This document shows positions 37,941-48,600 of a stretch of DNA of 64,000 nucleotides, one piece after another. How positions within the stretch are numbered: position 1 is the first letter of the stretch; each line of letters opens with the position of its first letter. The DNA lies in assembly GCF_000247815.1 (NCBI RefSeq), contig NC_021686.1, positions 5,658,037 through 5,722,036 on the forward strand. The letters run 5' to 3'. A model generated the notes under the pieces. The model saw only the letters and a list, made by a program, of their open reading frames with translations. It made no database searches and was not told where the DNA came from. The stretch comes from Ficedula albicollis. Lineage: Eukaryota; Chordata; Aves; Passeriformes; Muscicapidae. A program made the position numbers and the translations under genes.

Positions 37941-38160
37941 GAGGAACCCCAAGAATTAGATTTGCTGGGGTCCTCCAAGGCAACATTCTGTGTCAAATTT
38001 TACTTTAAACGCCCAAGACAAAATTTGCATGAATTGGATCTGTACAAAAACACATACAGAAAAGACATCTCACCTATCAATAAAGCATACAGTTACCCAA
38101 ATTAGTGTAACTACACAGCTCCCATAATTTCGGAGTCCTCTCTCCACCCCAATTCATTGC

Positions 38161-38161
<1 letters not shown>

Positions 38162-38195
<34 letters not shown>
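38162..38195. repeat. Poly-C run of 34 within env
   Basis: 34 C after CAATTCATTGCT, followed by TCCCCTCTCG. It falls where SU should continue, and the reading phase on its two sides cannot be matched. It probably marks sequence lost or misread at this point. Confidence 0.95.
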
Positions 38196-38198
<3 letters not shown>

Positions 38199-38889
38199 CC
38201 TCTCGTCTCCATGGGGGACCTTGTAGCCTTGGCAAGCTTTCTACCTTCACCCCCACCATTACTGTGTTACATAATTGGAAAAAAGAAAGCAAATCAAAAC
38301 ATGAAAAAAGATCCTACACAGAATTTGATGAAAATTTTGACCCTAAATTGTACATTTGGAACAAACCCAAAATAATTGCTGCCTGGGAACAAACCCAAAA
38401 GAATTGCTGCTTCCCTGTTTTTACCATGGGTAGCAGCAGCAAAAGCCCTTGGTGAAATTAATTATCTGGGGTGCTGGCTTAGTAAGCAGGCCAACGCTAC
38501 ATCTGCTGCTCTGAGTGATCTTTTGAAGGATGAAGAAACCCTAAGACATGCGTCCCTGCAAAATCGGGCAACAGTCGGTAGCAGTCGATTTCCTGCTGCT
38601 CTCCCATGGACACGGCTGCGAAGACTTTGAAGGAATGTGCTGCTTCAACCTCTCTTCCCATTCCACATCCATCCATGAAAGCATCCAGAAGCTGAAAAAC
38701 CTCGTAAAGGACTTGAAAACTGAAACCACCCCTAACTGGGTCAACAACCTTTTCGGACAATGGGGACTGATGGGATGGGCTTCATCTTTGGTTAAGGGAA
38801 TCTTGTGGATTTTCATTGTCATTCTCATTGTGTTAGCCATGTTTTCATGTCTTGTTCAATGCTTCAAAAAAACTGTTAAGGACGTTCTC

Positions 38890-38901
38890 AGATCGGAAGA
38901 G

Positions 38902-38991
<90 letters not shown>

Positions 38992-38995
38992 ATCT
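38890..38995. other. Illumina adapter stem plus 89-base poly-C (probable artefact)
   Basis: AGATCGGAAGAGC at 38890-38902 is an exact 13-base match to the common Illumina adapter stem. It runs into C from 38902 to 38990. The right edge, CCGATCT (38989-38995), is the last 7 bases of the complementary adapter end GCTCTTCCGATCT. The feature sits at the join between the TM tail and the 3' LTR, so native sequence between them is probably missing or replaced. It should be treated as contamination and not biology. Confidence 0.9.
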
Positions 38996-39003
38996 AGAGG
39001 AAT

Positions 39004-39448
39004 TGTGGATGATACAACAGTGCCTGAAAAAGGCCCTTGGGATTTTGCACCCTGAGACAATGGAACCTTTCATTAGAGATGCCTGCCCTCCCTGCCAAAA
39101 CCCCTGTTATCATTTAGAATTTCTATTGGCTTTCAACTTTACTAGATGATTGGTCTTTTTCTTACCTAGAATCCTAAAGTAATCAGATAGTTTCTCAACT
39201 CATACTTTTACTGGTTAGAATTTCAATCCCTATGAAATCTATCAAGACCCCTTGCTATGCTATGTAACCGGAATTGCTAGTGGAAACCCTTCAGAGAAAT
39301 AAACTGCCTTTGGAACCTTTTGATGCCAGTCCTGGAGTCTCTGTCCCTTGCTAGCTTGTGGCTGGCACTCTGCCTTGGGAGCTCTCGGAGCTGTCCGGTC
39401 TCCCGTAGCAGCCGGGAGATAGAACCACCCTAACCCCGGCCAGCTACA
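39004..39448 (+). mobile_element. 3' LTR of the alpharetrovirus-like provirus
   Basis: The LTR begins TGTGGATGATACAAC and ends CCGGCCAGCTACA, with TG...CA termini. It has AATAAA at 39298-39303, giving the order U3 (39004 to about 39290), R and U5. It lies directly downstream of env and the poly-C feature, so it is the 3' LTR. It is nearly identical to the minus-strand solo LTR at 26560-26991, so the family was active recently. U5 carries a 26-base segment (TCCGGTCTCCCGTAGCAGCC and on) absent from that copy. A clear polypurine tract is missing upstream, where AGAGGAAT is all that remains. The 6 bases after it, TATATC, would be the target duplication, but no 5' LTR exists in the window to confirm it. 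Confidence 0.92.
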
Positions 39449-42300
39449 TATATCCGTGATGCAGAGAACTCATTTCTATGTGTAGTGCAAAGTGAGAACT
39501 ACTGTGTGGTGTGCACGCTTTCTCCTTAGCTTTAGGTACAATGCAGTGCTCTTCGCTATGCATACTTGAAAGAGTGCATGGTATGCTTACAAGGAGCAGG
39601 GAAGACTGCTGTGGTAGAGAGGGTTTAGAGAAAAGTGCACCTGACTGGCGTGTTTTGGCTGCACAAAAAACTACCAGCAGAGTGTTCTGGGAGAGCGGTA
39701 GCCGACACTTCACCTCCATTGTACAGGAATCGCCGCATGATACAAAGCATGAAGAAGGAAGTCGCAGAGCTCCGGAGTGCTCTGCGCAGAGTACTGGTTG
39801 TCAGTGAACAGAGGTATGAAGCAGGATGAGCCTCAGCTAGCTTTGCTTCGACATACCTATTTGTCGTGCAGATTTCTATGGTACGTATCCGTGATGCAGA
39901 AAACTCATTTCTATGTGTAGTGCAAAGTGAGAACTACTGTGTGGTGTGCATGCTTTCTCCTTAGCTTTAGGTACACTGCAGTGCTCTCCGCTATGCATAC
40001 TTGAAAGAGCGCATGGTGCGCTTACAAGAAGCAGGGCAGACTGCTGTGGTAGAGAGGTTTTAGAACAAAAGTGCACCTGTATGGTGTGTTTTGGCTGTAG
40101 CAAAACCTACCAGTAGAGTGTTCTGTGAGAGCAGTAGACGACACTTCACCTCTGTTGCAGAGAAGTCGCCGAATGACAGAAGGTGCGGACAAAGAAAGCC
40201 GCAAGCTCCGAAGTGCCCTGCACAGTATACCAGTTGTCAGTGAACAGAGGTATGAAGCAGGATCAGCCTCAGCTAGCTTTGCTATGACATACCCTTTTGT
40301 CATGCAGACTTCTGTGGTGCGTGATCAGCCTCAGCTAGCTTTGCTATGACATACCCTTTCGTCATGCAGACTTCTGTGGTGCGTGTCAGTGATGCAGAGA
40401 ACTCATTTCTATGTGTAGTGCAAAGTGAGAACTGCTGTGTAGTGTGCACGCTTTCTCCTTAACTTTAGGTACACTGCAGTGCTCTTTGCTATGCATAGTT
40501 GACAGATTGCATGGTACGGTTGAAAAAACCGGGCATACAGCTATGGTACAGAGGGTTTAGAAGAAGAGTGCACCTGCCTGCCGTGTTTTGGCAGTAGCAA
40601 ATCCTACCAGCAGAGTGTTCTGTGAGAGCGGTAGACAGCACTTCACCTCCGTTAGGGAGAAATCGCCGCATGACACAAAGCGCGAAGAAGGAAGCGGCAA
40701 AGCACCGGAGTGCTCTGCAGAGCGTGCCGGTTGTCAATGACTAGTGGTATGAAGCAGGATCAACCTCAACTATCATTGCTGTGGCATGCGTATTCGTCAT
40801 GCAGTTTTCTGTGGTAGATAGCCGTGATGCAGAGAACTCGTTTCTATGTGTAGTGCAAAGGGAGAGCTGCTGAGTGGTGTGCACGCTTTCTCCTTAGCTT
40901 TAGGTACAATGCAGTGCTCTTCGCTATGCATACTTGAAAGAGTGCATGGTACGCTTAGAGGGAGCAGGGCATACTGCTATGGTACAGAGGGTTTAGAAGA
41001 AAAGTGCACGTGCCAGGCATTTTTTGGCCTCAGTAAAACCTACCAGCAGAGTGTTCTGGGAGATCAGTACGTGACACTTCACCTCCGTTAGAAATTGCTG
41101 CACGATACAAGACGCGAACAAGGAAGTTGCGGAGTACTGAAGTGCTCTGCGCAGAGTACTGGTTGTCAGTTACTAGTGGTAAGAAGGAAGATCATAGTCA
41201 GCTAGCTTTGTTACAAAATACCTATTCAACCTGCAGATTTCTGTGGTACATAGTTGTGCTGCAGAGAAGACATTGATATGTGTCGTGGCAAGTGAGAACT
41301 ACTTTGTTGTGTGCACGCTTTCTCCTTAGCTTTAGGTACACTGTAGTGCTCTTTGCTATGCATACTTTGAAGGGTGCATGGTACGGTTGGAAGAAGCAAA
41401 TCATACAGCTATGGTAGAGAGGGTTTAGAAGAAAAGTGCACATGCCAGGCTGTAGCAAAACCTACCATCAGAGTGTTCTGTGAGAGCGGTAGAAGACCGT
41501 TCGCCTCCGTTAGAGAGGAATCGCCGCATGACACAAAGCGCGGAGAAGGAAGTCGCAGAGCTCCGGAGCGCTCTGAGCACCGTAGCGGTTGACAGTGAAC
41601 AGAGGAATGAAGCAGGATCAGCCTCAACTAGCTTTGCTACAACACACATATTCGTCATGCAGCCTTCTGTGGTACGTATCCGTGATGCAGAGAACTCATT
41701 TCTATTTGTGAAGTCGCAGAGCTCCGGAGCGCTCTGAGCACTGTAGCGGTTGACAGTGAACAGAGGTATGAAGCAGGATCAGCCTCAACTAGCTTTGCTA
41801 CAACACACATATTCGTCATGCAGCCTTCTGTGGTACGTATCCGTGATGCAGAGAACTCATTTCTATTTGTTGTGCAAATGAAAACTACTGTGTAGTGTGC
41901 ACGCTTTCTCCTTAACTTTAGGTACACTCTTCGCTATGCATACTTGAAGGAGTGCATGGTATGCTTTGAAGAAGCAGCGCATACTGCTATGGTAGAGAGG
42001 GTTTAGAAGAGAAGTGCACGTGCCAGGCGTGTTTTGGCTTCAGTAAAACTTTCCAGCAGAGTTTTCTCTGAGTGCAGTATTCGACACTTCACCTCCGTTA
42101 GAGAGAAATCGCCGCATGATACAGAGTGCGAAGGAGGAAGCCGCAGGGCTCCCGAGTGCTCTGCGCAGCATACCGGTTGTCAGTGAACAGAGTTATGAAG
42201 CAGGATCAGCCTCAACAAGCTTTGCTATGACATACTTATGCATCATGCAGCCTTCTGTGGTATATATCTCTGATGCAGAGACCTCATTTCTAAATATGGT
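39449..42300. repeat. Satellite array, about six monomers of 435 bp
   Basis: Monomers are marked by CGTGATGCAGAGAACTCATT, or variants, at about 39455, 39890, 40387, 40823, 41256, 41842 and 42269 (last partial). Typical spacing is 425-436 bp. The 40387 spacing is lengthened by a 62-bp duplication (40261-40322, 40323-40384), and the fifth unit by a 161-bp duplication (41550-41710, 41711-41871). Other shared landmarks are GTGCACGCTTTCTCCTTAGC, GAGGGTTTAGA, AGAGTGTTCTG and ATGAAGCAGGATCAGCC. The monomer is richer in CpG than its surroundings. Units diverge clearly from each other, so the array is not brand new. I do not recognise the family. It abuts the LTR end with no spacer. Confidence 0.93.
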
Positions 42301-42418
42301 GTGATTATAAATGATTCTATCACTTATTTCAAATCTATTTGAAATCACAGATATATTTTTTGGCAATATGTTCACTGTGCTAACTTTCCTCTATGACATC
42401 TATATACGGTTCTTTATT
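42301..42418. other. AT-rich sequence at the right edge of the satellite array
   Basis: The array loses similarity after CATTTCTAAATATGG. A short inverted repeat ATTTCAAA/TTTGAAAT lies near 42327-42345. Confidence 0.5.
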
Positions 42419-42500
42419 CCCTCTCTCCCTGTGCCCACCCATTTCTGTGCGATCAGGTACCCTCTCTCCCTGTGCCCACCCATTTCTGTGCAATTAGGTT
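42419..42500. repeat. 41-bp tandem duplication
   Basis: CCCTCTCTCCCTGTGCCCAC... is present at 42419-42459 and 42460-42500, differing in the last bases (GCGATCAGGTA versus GCAATTAGGTT). Confidence 0.93.
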
Positions 42501-45500
42501 AGGAGTTCTCACACCATGTTTCTTCTGCCTGCCAAAGCCAGGGGTATTTGAGTCCGTCCTGGCCAGAGACTGGTCACAAAACAGGTCTGACAATAACACC
42601 TTTGAGCCTGCTACGTTGTCATTATTTCAAGTTGAACTTGGCCGGCAGGCTCCAACCTTATCAGAATGGACAAACAGGCAGGCAGCCCAAGCACTGTGAC
42701 TGCTGTCTTGGGAAATGAGCTAAAAATAATAGTGTATTTATTTCTGGAAGAATGAAATCGGGTCTGATCTACCAGTCTCTTGAGCTAATAAGGGTAATGG
42801 AAATGCGATTACTCTGGCTAGTTTATTATTTCTGGTGGCTATTAATTATTGGGTTTTTCTTTTGAGTAATTAAAGGAGAATTTTTCCTGCTTTAAGTGAG
42901 TGCACTAGGTCTCATTAATCTGAAGTTCTAGAAATATATCTTTAACCTGCAGAGCCTAAAAAGCCACTAGTTTCCTGATAACTTTTCATTTGCAAGGTAA
43001 GACCATGAAGCTACTCTTATAAAAGTTTTTTTTTACTCTTTCTGTGTTCTGTCTGTAAGTCCTATTTACACCTTGGCTGTTTATTGACATCTTGGTTCTG
43101 CCTTCTGTTTCTCACCTGGACAGATCTGAAGTTCCTTTGCAGAATCAGTCATGGCTAAATTTAAGTGCACAGATATAAAATGAATACTGGATTTTTTTTT
43201 AAATTTTATTTTTTAAAATCCACCAAATTCAGATTCCCTGAGAGAGACCTTAAAAATGAGGCATGTTGCAGCTTTGTGCCATGGAAGAGCCATGCTGTGG
43301 GTTACTGCTGACACCAGGGTGGTCTGACAGCAGCAGGATGATGGCCTTTAAAAACAGGACCTCTTGCCATTCTGTGTTCTTATCAGTGTGTCACAAATGT
43401 CATAAGGTCAGGTTTGTTTTCTTCCCATTTTTCTCTTCTGGTTATTTCCTTCATGGAAGGAAGGAATGGATTTTGTTGGTGTGAGGTTTCATCCTTGCAG
43501 TGGGAGGGCAAGAAGGAGCAGAGCTGTGCAGTGGTGGCTCAGGGCAGCATTGTGCTAGCACAGAGCAGGGCTGGGCTCTGCAGAGTGCTGCCCACTTCCT
43601 AATGCTCCTGTTGACCTTTCCAAGGACAGAAATATCAGCTGCTCACAGCACTGCAGGAGTGCAGGCAGGAATTCCCACCCTTCCCTCCCCAGAGCATGAG
43701 AACCCCACGCTCAGGCTGCGAGGTCCTGCAGCCCCCCTGCCCTCAGGGCTCCTGTCCATGGGTGTCAGCACAGCCACGATGGGAAGTGTGGTATTCAACA
43801 CCTCCTAAAGATGGTTGTGAGAAATAACACAGCCAGACAAATCAGATCTTTACCCCATGAAGTTCAGCCAGGCTGAGAAGCAGGGTGAGCACAAAGTAGG
43901 GCGGAAGAGAAGGGCGGTGTTTTGTCAAACCACTTGGCTGAATGATTCAAGTGCCTCCTGCCAGCCTGCTCAGCTGGCCCAAACCCTGGTCTCTGAAGCC
44001 TGCAGGGTGCATGCCAGCGGGCTCTGGCTGCCTCTGGGAATGCTGCAGTGCTCCTAGGCTAGTCCTACAAGCTCAAACAAATCCAAGGCTGTGTTTGGCA
44101 CCAGGAGTGATCCTTCATGCCCAAGTGGCTCATCCAGGGACAAGCTGTGCTCACTGCCACTGATTTCCAGGTCACACTGGGCTGTGCCCTCCGCTGGTTT
44201 CATCCCTTGGGCTGGCTGCATCCCCTTGTGTGAATTTATCAGGAATGGTGGGCAGGATGGGTGCTGGGGACACCACCTTCCTCAAGCAGGTCACTGGGGG
44301 CAGGTGTGATGGCCCTATCCCCTCTCCACATCAAAGTTTATTCAGCTGCAAAATTGGAATAGCAGGAAGCTTAATCTCTGGGCTAATGTGCTACCCAAGT
44401 CAAAGGTGGGCTCTGTATTGCTTGTAAATAACAAACATGTGCCCAAGGCTCTGTAATTAAACTTTTTTGTAAAGGGGAAATCAATTTTCACAGTTTCCTT
44501 GCAGAACTTCTGCATAGTGTTTGCATTCTGTTTGGAGAGAGCTGACATTTATCATCCTTCAGTACATCCTGTGGGGAACCTTCAGAGCTGGCAGCAGGAG
44601 GGTCCAGCTCCTGCAGGCACCATTTCCATGACAATTTACCTTTGAGCTTAAGACCAAAATCCTCAAAAAAGGAGCAATCCCCTGCTGTAGGAAAGGGAAG
44701 GACAGTTCAGGAATATTCTCTTTTGAATAATCAAAATAGGCAGTTTCCAGAAGAGGATTGAAAATTTTAATCCTGAATTCAATAGCACATAGGGAAATCT
44801 GTTTTAGAGCAGTCAAACCCACTCAGACCCATCCCATGCCTCTAATTGCTAACACAGGATGTGGTCAATGGTAATCTGCACTCTTGGGGTATGTGATAGA
44901 GAGTCCAGGAAATGAAGAAATGGCAGGAATTTGATATTTCAGCAGAAAGGTCTGCCGAAAAACCTGTTCTCAAGTATGTTTGTATTTCCAGAGAAATAAA
45001 CATTCTCCAAAGGTACTCTAACAAGCAGGTCCATAACAGAGTAGATCAAATGGGTTTTATTTGCCCTCTATGCTGCTGGGCAGCCAAGATGTATCACTTT
45101 ACCTAGGGAAAATGGAAAAATCAATGTAAAAGAAGGAAGAGGTTAAGCTTTAACAGTAAAAAAACCAAAGCTTTTCTCATGTGTCGATAATTGGATGCCA
45201 TTTTTCACAGAGGTTTGCAGGGCTGTCCATTCTGTCGGCATCAGAGGAGCTGGTAAGGGCAGGTGAGCTTGAGGGGATGAGTCTGGTCTGCAGGGCTGGG
45301 GGGGAGGTGTTTGTGTGCTGGTGTTATTGGGGGATGAGCTGAGAATGTAAACCTCACTTGGTGCCACAGGGAAACTCTTTGGAAGTTTCAGATTGGAAAA
45401 TTCCCACTTTGTTTTAAATTAAAGGAAATTTGATTATAATTCAGTAATTTTTTTCTCTGAATTGATGCTATGTTTTTTTTCAGAATTGGAATATGGAAAA

Positions 45501-45525
45501 GTGTGATAGAAGAACCCTTAATATA
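42501..45525. other. Unique non-coding sequence with a homeodomain-site-rich patch
   Basis: No exon is recognised. 42770-42910 is AT-rich with clustered TAAT-core sites (ATTAATTATTGGG, GAGTAATTAAAGG), a composition seen in vertebrate developmental enhancers. Conservation cannot be judged from one sequence. Confidence 0.4.
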
Positions 45526-45650
45526 ACAGAATCACAGAATGAACTAGGTTAGAAAAGAGCTTTGAGATCATCAAGCCCAACCTATGACCTAACACCTCTA
45601 AATCCTGGCACTGAGTGCCGTGTCCAGGCTATTTTTAAAAACTGTTCTCT
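45526..45650 (-). mobile_element. CR1 LINE 3' end fragment, minus strand
   Basis: ACAGAATCACAGAATGAACTAGG followed by GAGATCATCAAGCCCAACC and TGGCACTGAGTGCC is the reverse complement of a CR1 3' end. The terminal ATTCTGTGATTCTGT is at the left, so the element is on the minus strand. It is 5'-truncated to about 125 bp and has diverged from the family, so it is an old copy. Confidence 0.85.
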
Positions 45651-48600
45651 TTGGAAAGAAACTTTTGCTTTAAAACTTTTGACCTCTTCTAAATGAGACA
45701 CTTGAATTATGGAACTGACTGAAAAATATCCAAATTTAGAAAAAAAAAAAAAGCTGTTTTCTAGATTTAAATTCACTTATTGCTCTAATATGGGGTATTT
45801 TCAAGGTTATCTTTGCAGTCACAAGTGACAGAATACTTTTCCCAGTGCTGAGACATGGAAGCAATGCATGATACTGTCCTGGGAGCTCCTGGGAGCTGTG
45901 GCAGTATGGGTTTGTTTATATTTACAAATTAGTTGGACTTGTTCTTGGCACTTGTTTGGATTTAGCTTAAGAATAATCCATATTGTCCAAATAGCTTCAT
46001 AATAATAAAAACCCATGGTCACTGTCAGAGCTAAATCCCAATATTGCACTGCAAAGCAGCTGGAGAATTAGCTATTGCCTTAAATAAAAATCACATTTTC
46101 TCAAACCAAGCTGTAATCAGTGAGAATTATTGGTTTTCGAGACTTTTAAAATGGAGCCAATAAAGCATGCTGAATCTTACCTTATCTACACTTCAAGTAC
46201 CAAAAAGCACTGACATCTCTCAAACAGAATTATTGGTTTTTAAAACACAGTGAAATGAGAATGTACCTCTGCAAATTTAGCATTTTGGAAAGAATGGTTT
46301 CTTGAATAAGAATATTGTAAAACCCATCAGAGAGAAAAGTGCTGCTTGGAGGAGGATGTTGCATAAGGTGTCTGAGATAAAGGTTTTACTCTCTTTCATG
46401 TTCTCATAAAATTTTAGTGAAATGGAACATCTTCTCTTTAAATGTTCATTGTTATGCACATGCTTTGCAGAGATAATAGCTACCTTTGCCTAATCCTCAT
46501 GGGCTGATTTGAATACAGAATTGGTATCATTCTCCAGTTTCTTTGAACCTGGGGAAAAAGAATCAGTGTTTATTTCAAAAGAATTGGTGAGTTTTAAGCT
46601 CCCCCAGACATCAGAGAGATTTTAGTCCATGACTGGAATCAATTGCAATATTTATCTGTTGCCTTTAATTTTTAAATATCCCTCAATATCAAGACTCAGA
46701 ATCTGATTTGCTTTTCAAAGCAGTTTAAATTTTTCAAACTCAGTTATTATTTTTTTAAATGTAAGAATTTTTCCTCTTCTTCAGCACAACCCATAAATGT
46801 ACTTAGTATGTGTGAACACCTTTTGTAATGAATGGCAGTTCTGTGCAAGTTTCTTTTTTTTATGGCTGATTCTTAGAGTTCCACATTGTGTGCTGGTGAA
46901 CTTGCTCTGCTGGGCTCGGGGAGTTGTTCAGCCAGTGCTGTAAGGATGCACCATGAGGAGGCTTTGTCACATTATGGGTGTCAGGGTTTCAGTTCTTATG
47001 CTGAACAAGTATTTTGATTATCGAAAATGAAATCACAACAAGATCCAGTTATTTAGCAAAATGGAGCATCCTGCAGACATCTGCTTGCTGTCCTGCTGCC
47101 CTGGGTGAAGATCATAGTCTCAGACTTTCAGTGTGAGTAATTGTAAGCTTTTCCCTAACTAGGAGCTATCTTTAAAGAAATACAGTCACTTCAGAGCTCC
47201 CCAGAGCCATCCCTGAACCTGAGGAGTGCCTGCAGTGAATGGTTGATGCAGAGCCCTGTCTTGACACTGTGAGTCAAAGAGATGAAGCCATTGTAAGACA
47301 GAATGTGTAATTGCTCCTGTGAGTCACTGAAGGTAATATAAACATCAGTCTCCAGCCTACAGATGTGTCATTCACTTTACAGAAGGCAGCAGCTCTCTTC
47401 AGGTGATGAGGAGACTGATGTAAACAAACAGGATTCTGAGGAGGCATTTCCAGGCTCATGCAAAGGTTTGGGCTGGACCTGGATATGGCCAAAAAGCAGG
47501 TCTGCACCGTGGCTCTGGGTGTTATTGCCTGCTCAGACCCCTGCTCAGAAAAATAAATGTTTAATTAAATCGTCTACTCAGGGAAAAAATTGATGTCTGT
47601 ATTTAGATTGATGGATATGTTTAATAGATATTTCTTTAATTAATGGGACTGAAAAATGTGCTGAATTTTAAACCCACTTTTAAATACTTTCTGAAACAGT
47701 GCAACCTTACTGTTTGAAAGCTTTTGTGTCACTTGTTACAGTGCTGCATTTGTGCTTGGAATTGCATTCTTCATCTTGTGGCATAGTTGCGTGATCCTCA
47801 GCTGAAAATTGTGTTCTTCCATCATGGGATGAGCACTTCATTCTAACCTTGATGAAATCTTACTGATTACACAATAACTTGTAATTTATTAATTAAAGAT
47901 AGATGGTGGGCTCCTTCGTATTTTGATTAACCTAGTAGTTTTCACAGTAAGAACTGAATTAAATCAGAAATATCAAAACAACTTTAAATATAATGATCTG
48001 GAGGGGTACTGAGTGCATCCCTTGGAGTGCTTTTACTTAGGAGACAGCTAATTTGCATGAGTAACCACTTGACAACTGAAAAAAACCACCATGGAAAACA
48101 TTCTGCTGTGGAAATTATCTGAAATCTAGTCATGCGTGAGAAGCTCCATCAGTTGTCTTTTGGCTTTAACTAGATATGTTTTTAGTGAGAGAAGATGTGA
48201 AGGACAGGGGGCTCTGACCTCCTATAAACCTGTGAAGGAAGTGACAGACAGTAAGATGTAAACCTAAGGACTTCAGCCAAGATACAGTTTGATTACAGAT
48301 GCACTGAGTGATTTGGAAAGATAAACTTTGCATGACCCTGGGAGGAGGAATGCTGCTGAATGCTCAGGATTTCAAGTGAAGCCACTGAAGCAATCAGTAG
48401 TTGAAGGAAAATGTTGTCTCTTTAGGGCTAAAATGGAAATTTACAGCCCATTTTTGAAGTCTGGGTGTGCAGGTGAATGATCTGCACCTCCCTTCTGGAG
48501 CAGCTGGGTGTGTAACAGAGAGCTGCTCTGAGACTGAGACCTCACTGCTGGCTGTGGCAGTGGCAATTGGGTTTGGGAACATTAAAACTCAGGGTTTCCT

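Larger units (their letters stand above)
37491..38901 (+). pseudogene. env: Broken endogenous retroviral env (SU and TM), alpharetrovirus-like
   Basis: Env is the membrane glycoprotein that binds the host receptor (SU) and fuses membranes (TM). A 204-codon frame starts at 37491 with a leader-like segment, then an SU amino-terminal region with Trp- and Cys-bearing motifs (NVWVTLAK, FCLPLGS, TCLVGIPF) that resembles avian alpharetrovirus SU. TM follows from about 38376 with a fusion-peptide-like hydrophobic start, a helical region, a C-x6-CC motif at 38617-38643, and one membrane anchor near 38805-38865. Visible lesions are an in-frame 141-bp tandem duplication (37659-37799, 37800-37940), a stop at 38103-38105, a poly-C run at 38162-38195, a 28-bp duplication from about 38358, a 10-bp duplication at 38572-38591 that shifts frame inside TM, and a cytoplasmic tail lost in poly-C. 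No intact product is possible. Retroviral origin is near certain; the alpharetrovirus assignment is less so. Confidence 0.88.

Noticed and set aside
38548..38997. Pro-rich tail at the end of the TM frame
   Set aside because: It comes from the adapter/poly-C artefact, not from the env cytoplasmic tail.
39449..42300. CRISPR-like or tRNA-cluster interpretation of the regular array
   Set aside because: The repeat unit is 435 bp with no short repeat/spacer alternation and no tRNA A/B boxes; the context is a vertebrate genome.
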